Shown in pieces: positions 44,050-52,957 of a stretch of 64,000 nt of DNA. The stretch lies in assembly GCF_003415655.1 (NCBI RefSeq), contig NZ_QRHC01000007.1, positions 62,001-126,000 of the forward strand, in the 5' to 3' direction. Source of the DNA: Vibrio maerlii. GTDB lineage: Bacteria; Pseudomonadota; Gammaproteobacteria; Enterobacterales; Vibrionaceae. Below the pieces are notes generated by a model. That model was not told the DNA's origin and made no database searches. It was given only the letters and a program-made list of their open reading frames with translations. The first letter of the stretch is position 1. Every line of letters starts with the position of its first letter. A program made the position numbers and the translations under genes.

Positions 44050-44829
44050 CTACAAATACCTGAAACACATACTTCCAACGCTAATCAAGACAAGGCAAAG
44101 TGTGGCTGTATCGAGCTTTTGCATCGAAATCGTTTTCATCAACCTATGTGCAAAAGGAATTGCGATGAGGCTTCCGGCAAATAACTGCATAGATAAAGTG
44201 ACATTTGTTTGACCATTTAAGCCATATATCAACGCTGCAAGTCCTGAAAGTAGCATCGTGACAAATACAGATACTCCGACGGCTTGCTTTATATTCAGCC
44301 CTAAAAATTTTATCAAAATCGGGAGGACGATAATTCCTCCGCCGACTCCCGTTGTGCCTATAACTGATCCTGCAAAAAGACCTGATAGAACAATTTGATA
44401 CCAAGGCTTTGTTTGACTCGTGGTGTGTTTAAATTTCATTGTGTTTTGTGGCATGAAACGATTTCGAATCATAATGGTGAGTGAACTTGCCATCGCAATC
44501 ACAATGAGTACTTCAACAGCAGAACTTAAGCTACTGGCGTAGTTAGATGTCATTCCCACTGATATGAAATAGGAACCTAAAATAGTAGTCGGCGCTGTTG
44601 TAAGTAAAAAGAGACCGCTAGCTTTGAGCGGAATATTACCTAAGTGGTAATGGGTCATGCTCGAGGATATTTTCATTAGCATCGAGCAAAGGTTTGCTGT
44701 CGCAACGGAAGCTACCGGATCCATTTTGAATACATACATTAAGACTGGGATCATCAGTACACCACCACCAACCCCAGTCATAGAGATAATAAATCCTAAA
44801 ATAAACCCAACGAACAATTCAAACATAGA
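44050..44829 (-). CDS. TauE/SafE-family exporter
   Basis: The 259-aa protein has about eight helices and the two family repeats with GVGGG motifs (ISMTGVGGGVLMIPVLMYV and GTTGVGGGIIVLPILIKF). The family exports sulfite or organosulfonates, or acts as an anion permease. AGGCAGG precedes ATG 44829; upstream ATGs at 44853 and 44844 have no ribosome site, and 44853 lies in an operator-like palindrome. Next to a sulfatase system it is a candidate to remove sulfur anions, which I infer from context. Confidence 0.85.
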   Translation of the reverse strand, partial: SMFELFVGFILGFIISMTGVGGGVLMIPVLMYVFKMDPVASVATANLCSMLMKISSSMTHYHLGNIPLKASGLFLLTTAPTTILGSYFISVGMTSNYASSLSSAVEVLIVIAMASSLTIMIRNRFMPQNTMKFKHTTSQTKPWYQIVLSGLFAGSVIGTTGVGGGIIVLPILIKFLGLNIKQAVGVSVFVTMLLSGLAALIYGLNGQTNVTLSMQLFAGSLIAIPFAHRLMKTISMQKLDTATLCLVLISVGSMCFRYL

Positions 44830-44844
44830 TACCTGCCTTTTCAT

Positions 44845-44864
44845 TGTTTTCATGTTAATGAAAA
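44845..44864. promoter_or_regulatory. Inverted repeat GTTTTCAT-GTTA-ATGAAAAC
   Basis: A perfect 8-bp inverted repeat with a 4-bp spacer directly upstream of the TauE start. It is related to the palindrome before the LacI gene. Confidence 0.5.
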
Positions 44865-44951
44865 CTGATGCTCAAGTCTATTGGGATGTTGTTTTAATAA
44901 TGCGATTCTGTTCTAAGTTATTGATTCGTATGGTATTGTTTGTCTTTCTTT

Positions 44952-44990
44952 AAACATATATGGTTTTGATGGTGATCACATATATGTAAA
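44952..44990. promoter_or_regulatory. GntR-type palindromes upstream of the second PTS IIC
   Basis: AAACATATATGGTTTT (44952-44967) matches the GntR-operator set. A second ACATATATGT-centred word follows (44978-44987). They lie about 100-135 nt before the IIC start. Confidence 0.6.
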
Positions 44991-45087
44991 GTGATGAAAA
45001 TATTGCTGTAAAGTAGCCTCCAAGGGAATGTAATATTCAACTTGTGCCGCACAATAACGAAATTCACCCTACAAGAAAGTGGACAAT

Positions 45088-46419
45088 ATGAAAGTTCTAG
45101 AAAATTTTTTTAACAAGCATGGGGCAAAGATAAATGCATTTGCCACCAATAAATATGTTTCTTCAATTAGAGATACATTTATTAGTACGCTACCAATCAT
45201 TATGCCAGCTTCATTCTTCATTCTTTTTAGTCAGCTCTTCCTGAACCCAATATTCGGGCTACCTGTATGGCTAGGAGAAGATCACGTTGCAATAGGTTTT
45301 ATGGCAGAAGTTTCGAATCTCTTAGTTGGAGGGACGTTAAACATGTTTGCTTTATTTGCCTGCTTTAAATTGGCGTCTCTTTTAGCGGCAAAAGAGGGGA
45401 AAGATCCTGTTGGTACTGGTTTGGTAGCGCTGGCAGCCTTTTACATCATTACTCCGGACTTCTCTGTTGCAAATGTAAGCTCAAAAGGCTTGTTTGCTGC
45501 AGTACTTGTCGCGATTGTTGCTACGAGGGTTTTCCACTATCTATCGGCTAGTGAAAAACTGAAAATACAAATGCCTGACCAAGTGCCTCCAGCCGTTGCT
45601 TCTTCTTTTGCAGCCATGTTGCCAGCAACATTTACACTTGTTCTATTCGCGGTAATTGCCGCATTCTTAAAGATGTATGAAACGTCCGTACCTTTAATTA
45701 TCACCCAGCTAATTCAAGCTCCATTAGCCAACCTAGCTGGTAACATTTGGGGACTGATGACCGTTGATATCATTCAGAATATGCTTTGGATCTTCGGTAT
45801 TCACGGTGGCGCTGTCTTAGGTGGTGTCAAATCGATGCTTTTTGCTCCAATGCAAGATGATAACTTGCGCGCAGTTGCTGAAGGCGTCTCAATGTGGGAT
45901 TTACCACATGATATGACTTGGTTGTCGTATGACCTTTATGCGAACGTTGGTGGTGCCGGGGCATCATTGGCTCTATTGATCGCGATTCTACTCACTTCGC
46001 GCCGAGTTCACTACCGTAAGGTTGCTCAGATTGCTCTAATACCTTGCCTGTTTAATATTTGTGAACCAATGGTGTTTGGTTTGCCGATTATACTTAATCC
46101 AATTTTTGCAATTCCATTTGTTGTAGCACCTACAGTCATGCTGGGCTTTGCCGGCTTTATTACTTCCATTGGTCTAGCTCCTCCACTTGGTATTCTTGTT
46201 CCATGGACGACACCAGTTGGGGTTGGTGCATTCCTAGCGTCGGGTGGCGCGTGGCAAGCCGGTGTATTAGCATTTTGTACACTTGCCATTGGTGTGATGG
46301 TGTATCTCCCATTTGTTAAGTTGGCTAATAGAGCTGCAGAGCCTGGGGAACTTATGGGTAATGAAGAGAACAACCCTAAAGATGAAGCAAACAACTTAAC
46401 AACGGCTGACGCTAAATAA
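45088..46419 (+). CDS. PTS IIC component, lactose/cellobiose family (orphan)
   Basis: The 443-aa permease runs from ATG 45088; a GTG at 45079 is in frame, but GTGGA there looks like the ribosome site. It has about ten helices and the conserved IALIPCLFNICEPMVFGLPIILNP region. It is only distantly similar to the IIC at 30203. No IIA or IIB is next to it, so it must borrow those at 29831 and 31685 or others. It begins an operon with the sulfatase and the mannanase, which points to a sulfated beta-mannan fragment as its cargo. Confidence 0.93.
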   Translation: MKVLENFFNKHGAKINAFATNKYVSSIRDTFISTLPIIMPASFFILFSQLFLNPIFGLPVWLGEDHVAIGFMAEVSNLLVGGTLNMFALFACFKLASLLAAKEGKDPVGTGLVALAAFYIITPDFSVANVSSKGLFAAVLVAIVATRVFHYLSASEKLKIQMPDQVPPAVASSFAAMLPATFTLVLFAVIAAFLKMYETSVPLIITQLIQAPLANLAGNIWGLMTVDIIQNMLWIFGIHGGAVLGGVKSMLFAPMQDDNLRAVAEGVSMWDLPHDMTWLSYDLYANVGGAGASLALLIAILLTSRRVHYRKVAQIALIPCLFNICEPMVFGLPIILNPIFAIPFVVAPTVMLGFAGFITSIGLAPPLGILVPWTTPVGVGAFLASGGAWQAGVLAFCTLAIGVMVYLPFVKLANRAAEPGELMGNEENNPKDEANNLTTADAK

Positions 46420-46431
46420 TAGAGAGATACG

Positions 46432-47838
46432 ATGATGACTAAACGCCCTAATATTCTTTTACTGTTTACTGACCAGCAGCGTAAAGATTCGTTAGGGTGT
46501 TATGGCAATGATATTGCCGTAACACCAAATATTGATCAGCTCGCGAATAACGGAGCGAAATTTGAACACTTTTTTACCCAGAGTCCTATTTGTGGACCTA
46601 GCCGAGTTTCATTGCTCACGGGCCGTTATTGTAGTTCTCATGGAATAGGAGCGAACGGCCCTGTAGTTCCAGAAGATCTGTTAACGATTCAGAAGCGCTT
46701 GAAACCATATGGATACAAAACAGCAAACTTTGGTAAGTTGCACTTTCTTCCTCATTCGTTTCGAGATCACCGCGAGCATCACCCAGACTATGGATTTGAT
46801 GAGTACGTAATTTCGGATGAGCCTGGTTGTTATGATGACCCATATACAGAGTGGGTTAAGCAAAAAGCACCAGAGCAACTTGATGCGGTACGCACTGCTT
46901 TGCCTTCTCAGGCACGCAGATTTGGTCGACCAGAATATAGTGACAGAAAAAGGGACCCAGAAACCCCTTTCACATTCGAAGGTGATGAATCACTGACTCA
47001 TAGTAGTTTTGTTACTGAGTTAACTCGTGACTTTATTGAAAGACAAGAACAGAGTCGAGACCCTTTCTTTTGTATTGCAGGTTACTACGCACCACATGCA
47101 CCAGTGAATCCTCCAAAACGTTTCTTAGATCTTTATAGGACTGAAGATATGCCTTTACCAAAAGTTGGCAAATCAGAAGTTATGATGGAGAAACTAAAAG
47201 GTTTCAATGATGACGAATGGCGTGAAATTCGTCGTTATTATATGGCGCTTGTCAGCCATGTAGATCACTGTGTCGGAGAGGTTGTTCAATCACTGAAAGA
47301 AACTGGGCAATATGATGACACCGTTATTGTCTTTGTAGCGGATCATGGTGAGTACTTAGGCGATCATGGCCGAGTGCAGAAGGGAATGCCCGGCGAAGAT
47401 GTCATAACCAATGTACCTTTCATTATCCATTACCCTAAAGGGATAAAGCCTCACGCATACACACAACTAGTTGAAAGTGTTGATTGGGTACCAACAATGT
47501 TGGAATTAGCAGGTATTCCTTTGTCTAGAGATATTCAAGGTGAGTCTTTAGCGCCGTTAATGAATGGTCAAATCGACAGTCATAAATCATTGATTCTAAC
47601 AGAGCAGTTTGAACCCAATGGACTACGTCAAGTATCTATTCGAGACGAGAACTTCCGTTATTACAGCGATAGTGATGGTAAAGAGCTCCTGTTCGATCTT
47701 GAAGCTGATCCCGATGAGCTTGAGAGCGTTGTTCAAGACCCTAGTTATGCAGAAGTGCTTTCTACGATGAGATTCAAGATGCTACAAAAAATACAGCAAG
47801 TTGCTTATCCAAATATAGAGAAGATTTTTGCCTATTAA
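46432..47838 (+). CDS. S1-family sulfatase, Cys-type, cytoplasmic
   Basis: The 468-aa alkaline-phosphatase-fold sulfatase has the signature SPICGPSRVSLLTGR; Cys54 is the residue converted to formylglycine by the maturase. Metal-site segments are LLFTDQQR (D14) and VFVADHGEYLGDHG. There is no signal peptide, so it works inside the cell on imported sugar and is accessible to the cytoplasmic maturase. It starts 12 bp after the IIC gene. Many polysaccharide sulfatases are exported; a cytoplasmic enzyme coupled to a PTS is the unusual part. Confidence 0.93.
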   Translation: MMTKRPNILLLFTDQQRKDSLGCYGNDIAVTPNIDQLANNGAKFEHFFTQSPICGPSRVSLLTGRYCSSHGIGANGPVVPEDLLTIQKRLKPYGYKTANFGKLHFLPHSFRDHREHHPDYGFDEYVISDEPGCYDDPYTEWVKQKAPEQLDAVRTALPSQARRFGRPEYSDRKRDPETPFTFEGDESLTHSSFVTELTRDFIERQEQSRDPFFCIAGYYAPHAPVNPPKRFLDLYRTEDMPLPKVGKSEVMMEKLKGFNDDEWREIRRYYMALVSHVDHCVGEVVQSLKETGQYDDTVIVFVADHGEYLGDHGRVQKGMPGEDVITNVPFIIHYPKGIKPHAYTQLVESVDWVPTMLELAGIPLSRDIQGESLAPLMNGQIDSHKSLILTEQFEPNGLRQVSIRDENFRYYSDSDGKELLFDLEADPDELESVVQDPSYAEVLSTMRFKMLQKIQQVAYPNIEKIFAY

Positions 47839-47855
47839 ACAGGAAGTTTTTAATC

Positions 47856-49037
47856 ATGAATAGATTACTTCGACGTGCTTGCGTTGTAGGTGCATTTATA
47901 TCTGTATCAGGTGGTTTGCATGCTGGTCAGCTAATCAACCCGAATTCAACACCGGAAACGAAAGCCCTCTATACCAATTTGAAGGCTTTGGGAGAGAAGG
48001 TTATGTTCGGCCACGAAGATGCCTTTGCTTATGGGGCTAAGTGGTGGGGGCAAGGTGATAGTGAAGCCTTAAACTCTGACGTTAAACTGGTGACAGGAAG
48101 CCATCCTGCAGTGTTTGGTGTTGATGTTGGAGCTATTGGGCTTGGGAACGAAAAAAACCTTGATGGTGTCAAGTTTGACGATTACTCGCATTACATCAAA
48201 GCAATGTTTCAAAAGGGAGGGGTGAACACAATATCGTGGCATATCTATAGCCCTATTGATGGACACCATTCTTGGGCTAAGACGTCCTATGTAGAGGAGC
48301 TAATTCCGGGAGGGAAGCATCATGACAATCTCAAGGCTTACCTAGATTCTTACATTAGTTTCAATGAATCGCTAAAAGTGACGGTCGATGGTCAAGAAAT
48401 TTGGGTTCCGATTATTTTCAGACCTTGGCACGAGCATAACGGGGATTGGTTTTGGTGGGGTAAAGGCCACACTTCCGAGCAAGACTATATTGCTTTGTGG
48501 AAATTCACCGTTGACTACTTGATAGATAAGAAGCAAAACAATCTTATCTTTGCATTTTCACCAGATCGCTCGCGTCTTGATATCGAAGATTTTGAAGCCT
48601 CATATCAATACGGTTATGCGGGAGACGATTACGTTGATATCATCGGCTACGATAATTACTGGGACCTCGGCCATAAGGCAAATGAGCTTTCGATCAAAGA
48701 GCAACAGGCCATGTTTATCGACGGTTTAGAGAAATTGACTGATCTAGCCGAGAAAAAAGGGAAAGTATCAGCGTTATCCGAAGGTGGACAGGAAGGGATT
48801 TTCGATTCGAAATTTTGGACAGAACGTTTTGCTGCAGGCATTTTTGCAAATGAAAAGACCTCTCGAATTTCGTACGCTTTGGTTTGGAGGAACAATAACG
48901 AGAAACTGGGTAAGAAAGGGCACTATTTCGGTCCTTATCCTGAGGAACACAGCGCCAACGATTTCAAGGCATTTCATGCAAATCCAAGCACAGTTTTTCT
49001 GAACGATATTCCAGAAATGTACAAACTAGAGCACTAA
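47856..49037 (+). CDS. Secreted GH26 endo-beta-mannanase
   Basis: The 393-aa protein has a signal peptide (RRACVVGAFISVSGGLHA). The GH26 barrel has acid/base Glu193 in IFRPWHEHNGDWFWWG and nucleophile Glu309 in SALSEGG. The DVGAIG and SWHIYSP segments are also typical of the family. It cuts beta-1,4-mannan or glucomannan chains outside the inner membrane to give oligosaccharides for the PTS. AGGAAG precedes the ATG. It is last in the IIC-sulfatase-GH26 operon and corresponds to GmuG of the B. subtilis gmu operon. Confidence 0.92.
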   Translation: MNRLLRRACVVGAFISVSGGLHAGQLINPNSTPETKALYTNLKALGEKVMFGHEDAFAYGAKWWGQGDSEALNSDVKLVTGSHPAVFGVDVGAIGLGNEKNLDGVKFDDYSHYIKAMFQKGGVNTISWHIYSPIDGHHSWAKTSYVEELIPGGKHHDNLKAYLDSYISFNESLKVTVDGQEIWVPIIFRPWHEHNGDWFWWGKGHTSEQDYIALWKFTVDYLIDKKQNNLIFAFSPDRSRLDIEDFEASYQYGYAGDDYVDIIGYDNYWDLGHKANELSIKEQQAMFIDGLEKLTDLAEKKGKVSALSEGGQEGIFDSKFWTERFAAGIFANEKTSRISYALVWRNNNEKLGKKGHYFGPYPEEHSANDFKAFHANPSTVFLNDIPEMYKLEH

Positions 49038-49101
49038 TGTATCGAACTCTTAGAGCCTGTTAGTTTAATTCTACAATCTTGTCACCTAATAGCAGGTTAT
49101 A

Positions 49102-49251
49102 TTAGCTACTTTTTCACTGTTCCGGATAAAGTAGCTAACAAGTATTTGCGCCTTTCCATACTGGCAACTAGGAATAAATCCTTCTTAGTTGCCTAAATCA
49201 CCTTTGCCCCAAAACAATTTAAGGTCACTTTATGAAACCATAAAGTGACCT
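49102..49251. terminator. Three successive hairpins between convergent genes
   Basis: Stems are TTAGCTACTTT/AAAGTAGCTAA (49102-49138), GGCAACTAGGAA/TTCTTAGTTGCC (49163-49193) and AGGTCACTTTAT/ATAAAGTGACCT (49222-49251). The first two follow the GH26 gene and the last probably ends the grxB transcript. None has a strong T-run. Confidence 0.55.
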
Positions 49252-49256
49252 AATCA

Positions 49257-49922
49257 TTATTTCGATATTCTTGGGTAGCTCTGTAAACTCGTCAAGGTGC
49301 TTAAAGTTTCAAAGTAGTGCTTTAATTGCTTCGGAAAACTTAACTCCGCAACCATGGTTAGGTTTCTTAACTCTGAAAATGCAGCAATGTCATCCATGTT
49401 AATCTCACGATCACGACTTAAATAACTCGCGATGTCCAGCTCTTGGCTCAGTTGCTCTAACTGCTCAAGCATCAATGATACAACGCCTTCAGTATTATCC
49501 AACGCTTCTTCTAAGCTCATACCCAATACGTTTGGTCGAGTATCAACAAACAACTTTAACGCTTCAGGGTCAGAAAGCTCTGGTAGTGATAGCTGTGGCA
49601 TACGAGGGTATACCAACTTAGCCGTGATTGGTTTCATTGCAGCTAGCCTTGCCTCAATAACATCAGAAACTTGGTAGCTCTGTAGCAAAGGTTGCTGTGT
49701 ATCGAGAAACTTAATAATCTCCACACTTTCCACCATCGCTTTAGTTATGCCGTCTTGTTCCATTTCTAAGATTGGCACAACAAACTTAGCGATCTGACTC
49801 TGCACACTGATAGGAATAACACCAAGGGCAGCATATTGAGTCGGTAGGTCAATCCCCTTAACATCTGCAAAGAACTTCACTCGAGTACAGAATGGGCAGC
49901 TATCAAAGATATGTAATTTCAT
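49257..49922 (-). CDS. grxB: Glutaredoxin 2
   Basis: The 221-aa protein has a thioredoxin-fold N-terminus with redox motif CPFC (9-12), cis-Pro VVPIL and ESVEII, then a GST-like helical C-domain (about 80-221). Length and layout match E. coli GrxB. It reduces protein disulfides with glutathione in the cytoplasm. It stands alone, 37 bp downstream of the MBL-fold gene. Confidence 0.9.
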   Translation of the reverse strand: MKLHIFDSCPFCTRVKFFADVKGIDLPTQYAALGVIPISVQSQIAKFVVPILEMEQDGITKAMVESVEIIKFLDTQQPLLQSYQVSDVIEARLAAMKPITAKLVYPRMPQLSLPELSDPEALKLFVDTRPNVLGMSLEEALDNTEGVVSLMLEQLEQLSQELDIASYLSRDREINMDDIAAFSELRNLTMVAELSFPKQLKHYFETLSTLTSLQSYPRISK

Positions 49923-49959
49923 TGTCGGTTTCCAAATATTGTTGAAGGTGTGTTATGGG

Positions 49960-50826
49960 TTACTTACCGTGCCAAATTGCGTAAGACATACGTTCAATAT
50001 GAGCAGGAAGGTTCTCTTTGTAGCCGCGCCAATGACTAAACTCTGGCAGACTAATCTCTACTTTAAGTTGTTCTGTTGTTTTTCCTTGCTGCATGCCTTC
50101 CCAAACCGCATTAAATAGTGCTTGATAGAATCGCATGTCTTCTTTGAATGCTTCTGGTGATGAAACAGGCGCATGGCCACTGATCACGGTATCAAAATCT
50201 AGCTCGGCATCGACACGTTTAAATGTATTCAAAATGCTGACAGAATCGTGGTCATTTAGGCGATATGGTTCATTAACGTATTGTGGTAAGTGCCAATCAA
50301 CCGCCACAAGTACCTTATCTTTTGGCATATGGATGATGCTCATACAGTCGCCATCATTTGGCCCGTAATAATGCAGATCGATCTGTTTTCCACCCATAGT
50401 GATGCTCATTTTGTCTTTGTAGGTGTCATCCGGTTGAATCACTTTGTCTTCAAGATCTCGGCTCATTAACTCGGTACATTTTTCTTGCGCAACAAATTTC
50501 GCCCCCTCATCTTTAAAGATTTTTCCGCCACGAGAATGGTCGAAATGATCATGTGAGTAGATAACGGTCTTAACGGGTTGGTCGGTCACTTTAGCGATTT
50601 CTTTACGCATGGCTTTCGCGCGAATTTCATTCGATGGGTCGGTAATAATTACCCCCTCGTCAGTCACAACCACTAGGCTGTTATAGAAAAATTGAGAGTA
50701 CTGATACACGCCATCTTTAAGCTCAGTAAGTACAGGTTGGGCAGGGTTAAAGTTAGACTCAGCAAGTGCGCTATGACTGACTGCTAGAGTGGTTAAAGCT
50801 AATGTTACTGCTGTTGATAATTTCAT
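49960..50826 (-). CDS. Secreted metallo-beta-lactamase-fold hydrolase
   Basis: The 288-aa protein runs from ATG 50826, which has GGAG upstream and gives a signal peptide (LSTAVTLALTTLAVSHSALA); the frame is open up to 50883. It has the zinc motif YSHDHFDHSRGG, a further metal His/Asp region around VAVDWHLPQ and late His in VISGHAPV. It is predicted to be a periplasmic hydrolase whose substrate cannot be read. A LysR gene is divergent and probably regulates it. Confidence 0.87.
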   Translation of the reverse strand: MKLSTAVTLALTTLAVSHSALAESNFNPAQPVLTELKDGVYQYSQFFYNSLVVVTDEGVIITDPSNEIRAKAMRKEIAKVTDQPVKTVIYSHDHFDHSRGGKIFKDEGAKFVAQEKCTELMSRDLEDKVIQPDDTYKDKMSITMGGKQIDLHYYGPNDGDCMSIIHMPKDKVLVAVDWHLPQYVNEPYRLNDHDSVSILNTFKRVDAELDFDTVISGHAPVSSPEAFKEDMRFYQALFNAVWEGMQQGKTTEQLKVEISLPEFSHWRGYKENLPAHIERMSYAIWHGK

Positions 50827-50923
50827 GTTTTTCTCCGCGATTTGGTATACGCAAAGATTAATTTGATCAACTAAGGTAAACAATTAGACTAAAAGTAACT
50901 TAATAAGATACCAAAAGTATACA

Positions 50924-51814
50924 ATGGATAAATTCAGAGATATGGAATTGCTTTGCAGTGTTGTTGAGAAGGGCAACTTTGCTAAGGCTGCAAAGGCAAT
51001 CGGAGTAACTCCAGCGATAGTTGGAAGAAGAATTTCCGCATTAGAAGATAATCTAGGACTGGTTCTTTTTCAGCGAACAACTCGCAGTATGCAACTGACT
51101 CATGCAGGGAAATCATATTACGATGGCGCGAAGCAACTGTTAGAGCAAGTCGAGCATTTAGAACACTCACTAACTCAAGAGCATCAAGATAACCCATCAG
51201 GGCTAATAAGGCTGTCTGCGCCTGATGAGCTGGGAAGGCAGTTTCTAATTCATGCGATAGCAAAATTTCAAAAGAGCTACCCAGACATTCACTTTGATTT
51301 GAGCTTAAATAATTCGCCAGTTAACTTGATTGATGAGGATATTGACCTCGCATTCCGCCTCTCGTTTGATATGCAGGACTCTTCGCATGTGGCTGTAAAA
51401 CTGAGCCAAACCTCTTTAGGGCTTTATGCGTCACCCCGTTATATTGGGGAGTATGGTATACCAGAGGATATTCAAGCTTTACAGTCCCATCGTTGTATCC
51501 AAATGGGGTCTAGCCGCTACGGAAGCAGTTGGAATTTAGAAAAAGACGGTCAACGGATTAGCTATCGTCAGGCTTGGGCCCTCACTGTTTCGAATACCAG
51601 CTCTCTTTTCGAGGCACTTATGGCTGATATGGGCATTGCGATGGTGCCAACCATGTTTTGCCATAAATATGTAGAACAAGAGAAGCTAATTCTATTAGAA
51701 GGCATTTCAGATTTCCCTGAGGTCGGGGTTTACGCCATCTACCCAACTCGCAAACACTTACCTTACCGATTGAAAGTATTTCTAGATTTTCTAAAAGATT
51801 GGTTTAAGGGTTAA
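50924..51814 (+). CDS. LysR-family regulator
   Basis: The 296-aa protein has an HTH (FAKAAKAIGVTPAIVGRRISALEDNLGLVLFQRTTRSMQLT) and a substrate-binding domain with the usual RLSAPDELGRQFL start. It is divergent from the MBL-fold hydrolase with about 97 bp between starts, the typical autoregulator-target arrangement. Confidence 0.92.
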   Translation: MDKFRDMELLCSVVEKGNFAKAAKAIGVTPAIVGRRISALEDNLGLVLFQRTTRSMQLTHAGKSYYDGAKQLLEQVEHLEHSLTQEHQDNPSGLIRLSAPDELGRQFLIHAIAKFQKSYPDIHFDLSLNNSPVNLIDEDIDLAFRLSFDMQDSSHVAVKLSQTSLGLYASPRYIGEYGIPEDIQALQSHRCIQMGSSRYGSSWNLEKDGQRISYRQAWALTVSNTSSLFEALMADMGIAMVPTMFCHKYVEQEKLILLEGISDFPEVGVYAIYPTRKHLPYRLKVFLDFLKDWFKG

Positions 51815-51911
51815 CGTGTGCGAGGGCTGCATGAGTTTACTCTGAAGCAACTTATATCGTGAGCTGAGGAGCATCGTTAGCAAAAACGTCTTTGCCCCAA
51901 AACGAGCTAGT

Positions 51912-52829
51912 TCATATTTCCAAACGTTCGCTTTTCTCTACTAAGAAGTCAACCAACACTCTAATGCGACGTGCCTTTTGACTATGTTGTGGAAAGTACA
52001 AATAGAAGCCGGGGTAAGGTTGCCAATGTTCTTCAAGGATTGGGATAAGTTTCCCATTCGATAATTGCTCACGTACCAACGGTGCAATAATTCGTCCAAT
52101 GCCCAGCCCATTTTCAGCGGCGTCTACCATCGCATCAGTATCATTCACAATTAATGACACAGGCATCGCTACGGCAATATCTTGTTCACCTTGTTTTAGC
52201 TTCATCGCCATGGTCTTGTTTGAGCCTTGAAAGCGATATTGGATTAATCGATGCTCTTGTAATTCTGTAGGAGTTCGCGGTGTGCCATATTCAGCAATAT
52301 AGTCAGGAGAGGCAAAGAGCGCTTCTTGTGTCGGCGTTGTTAACTGCCGGGCAACCATGCCCTGCTCTACTTTGTCACCAAAACGGATGCCGATGTCGTG
52401 GCCATCTTTAACGATATCGAGTGTCGCATCGGATATGTGTACTTCTAGCTGAACTTCTGGGTAACGTTGACAAAACTCAGGGTAAATCTTTCGGAAGAAC
52501 GACTGGTACACAAAGCGCGGCAGGGTAATGCTTACTTTGCCTGATGGTTGTTCGCCTAAGTCTTTAATACTCTCAATCGCATAATCTAACGCCGTTAATG
52601 CACCACTTGAGCGCTCGCTAAGTAAATGACCCGCCTCAGTTAACTCCAGTTTTCTTGAGTCACGCAGAAACAGCGGAAGTCCCAAGGTAGACTCGAGTTG
52701 TTTAAGAGAGTTACTAACAGAGGGCGGAGTGAGTTCAAGCTTTCTTGCTGCACCTCGAATGCTGCCGGTTTGAACAATGGTTTGGAATATAGTGAGCTGG
52801 CTGAGCGTAATGCCTTTTAAATTCTTCAT
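51912..52829 (-). CDS. LysR-family regulator
   Basis: The 305-aa protein has an HTH (IRGAARKLELTPPSVSNSLKQLESTLGLPLFLRDSRKLELT) and the CrgA-like effector-domain start (VSITLPRFVYQSFFRKIYPEFCQRYPEVQLEVHISD). It is divergent from the flavodoxin-fold reductase at 52958 with 128 bp between them, so it probably controls that gene. Confidence 0.92.
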   Translation of the reverse strand: MKNLKGITLSQLTIFQTIVQTGSIRGAARKLELTPPSVSNSLKQLESTLGLPLFLRDSRKLELTEAGHLLSERSSGALTALDYAIESIKDLGEQPSGKVSITLPRFVYQSFFRKIYPEFCQRYPEVQLEVHISDATLDIVKDGHDIGIRFGDKVEQGMVARQLTTPTQEALFASPDYIAEYGTPRTPTELQEHRLIQYRFQGSNKTMAMKLKQGEQDIAVAMPVSLIVNDTDAMVDAAENGLGIGRIIAPLVREQLSNGKLIPILEEHWQPYPGFYLYFPQHSQKARRIRVLVDFLVEKSERLEI

Positions 52830-52957
52830 CCTACTAGGGCCTACATTGGTGTTAATTTTTAACTAACGCTTGATTAGATTTGTATGGCCTATAACTTAAC
52901 AGTCATGGTCAGTAAACTACAAACATAAATTAAAGTTTCCAAACCGAGGAAGAGAAA

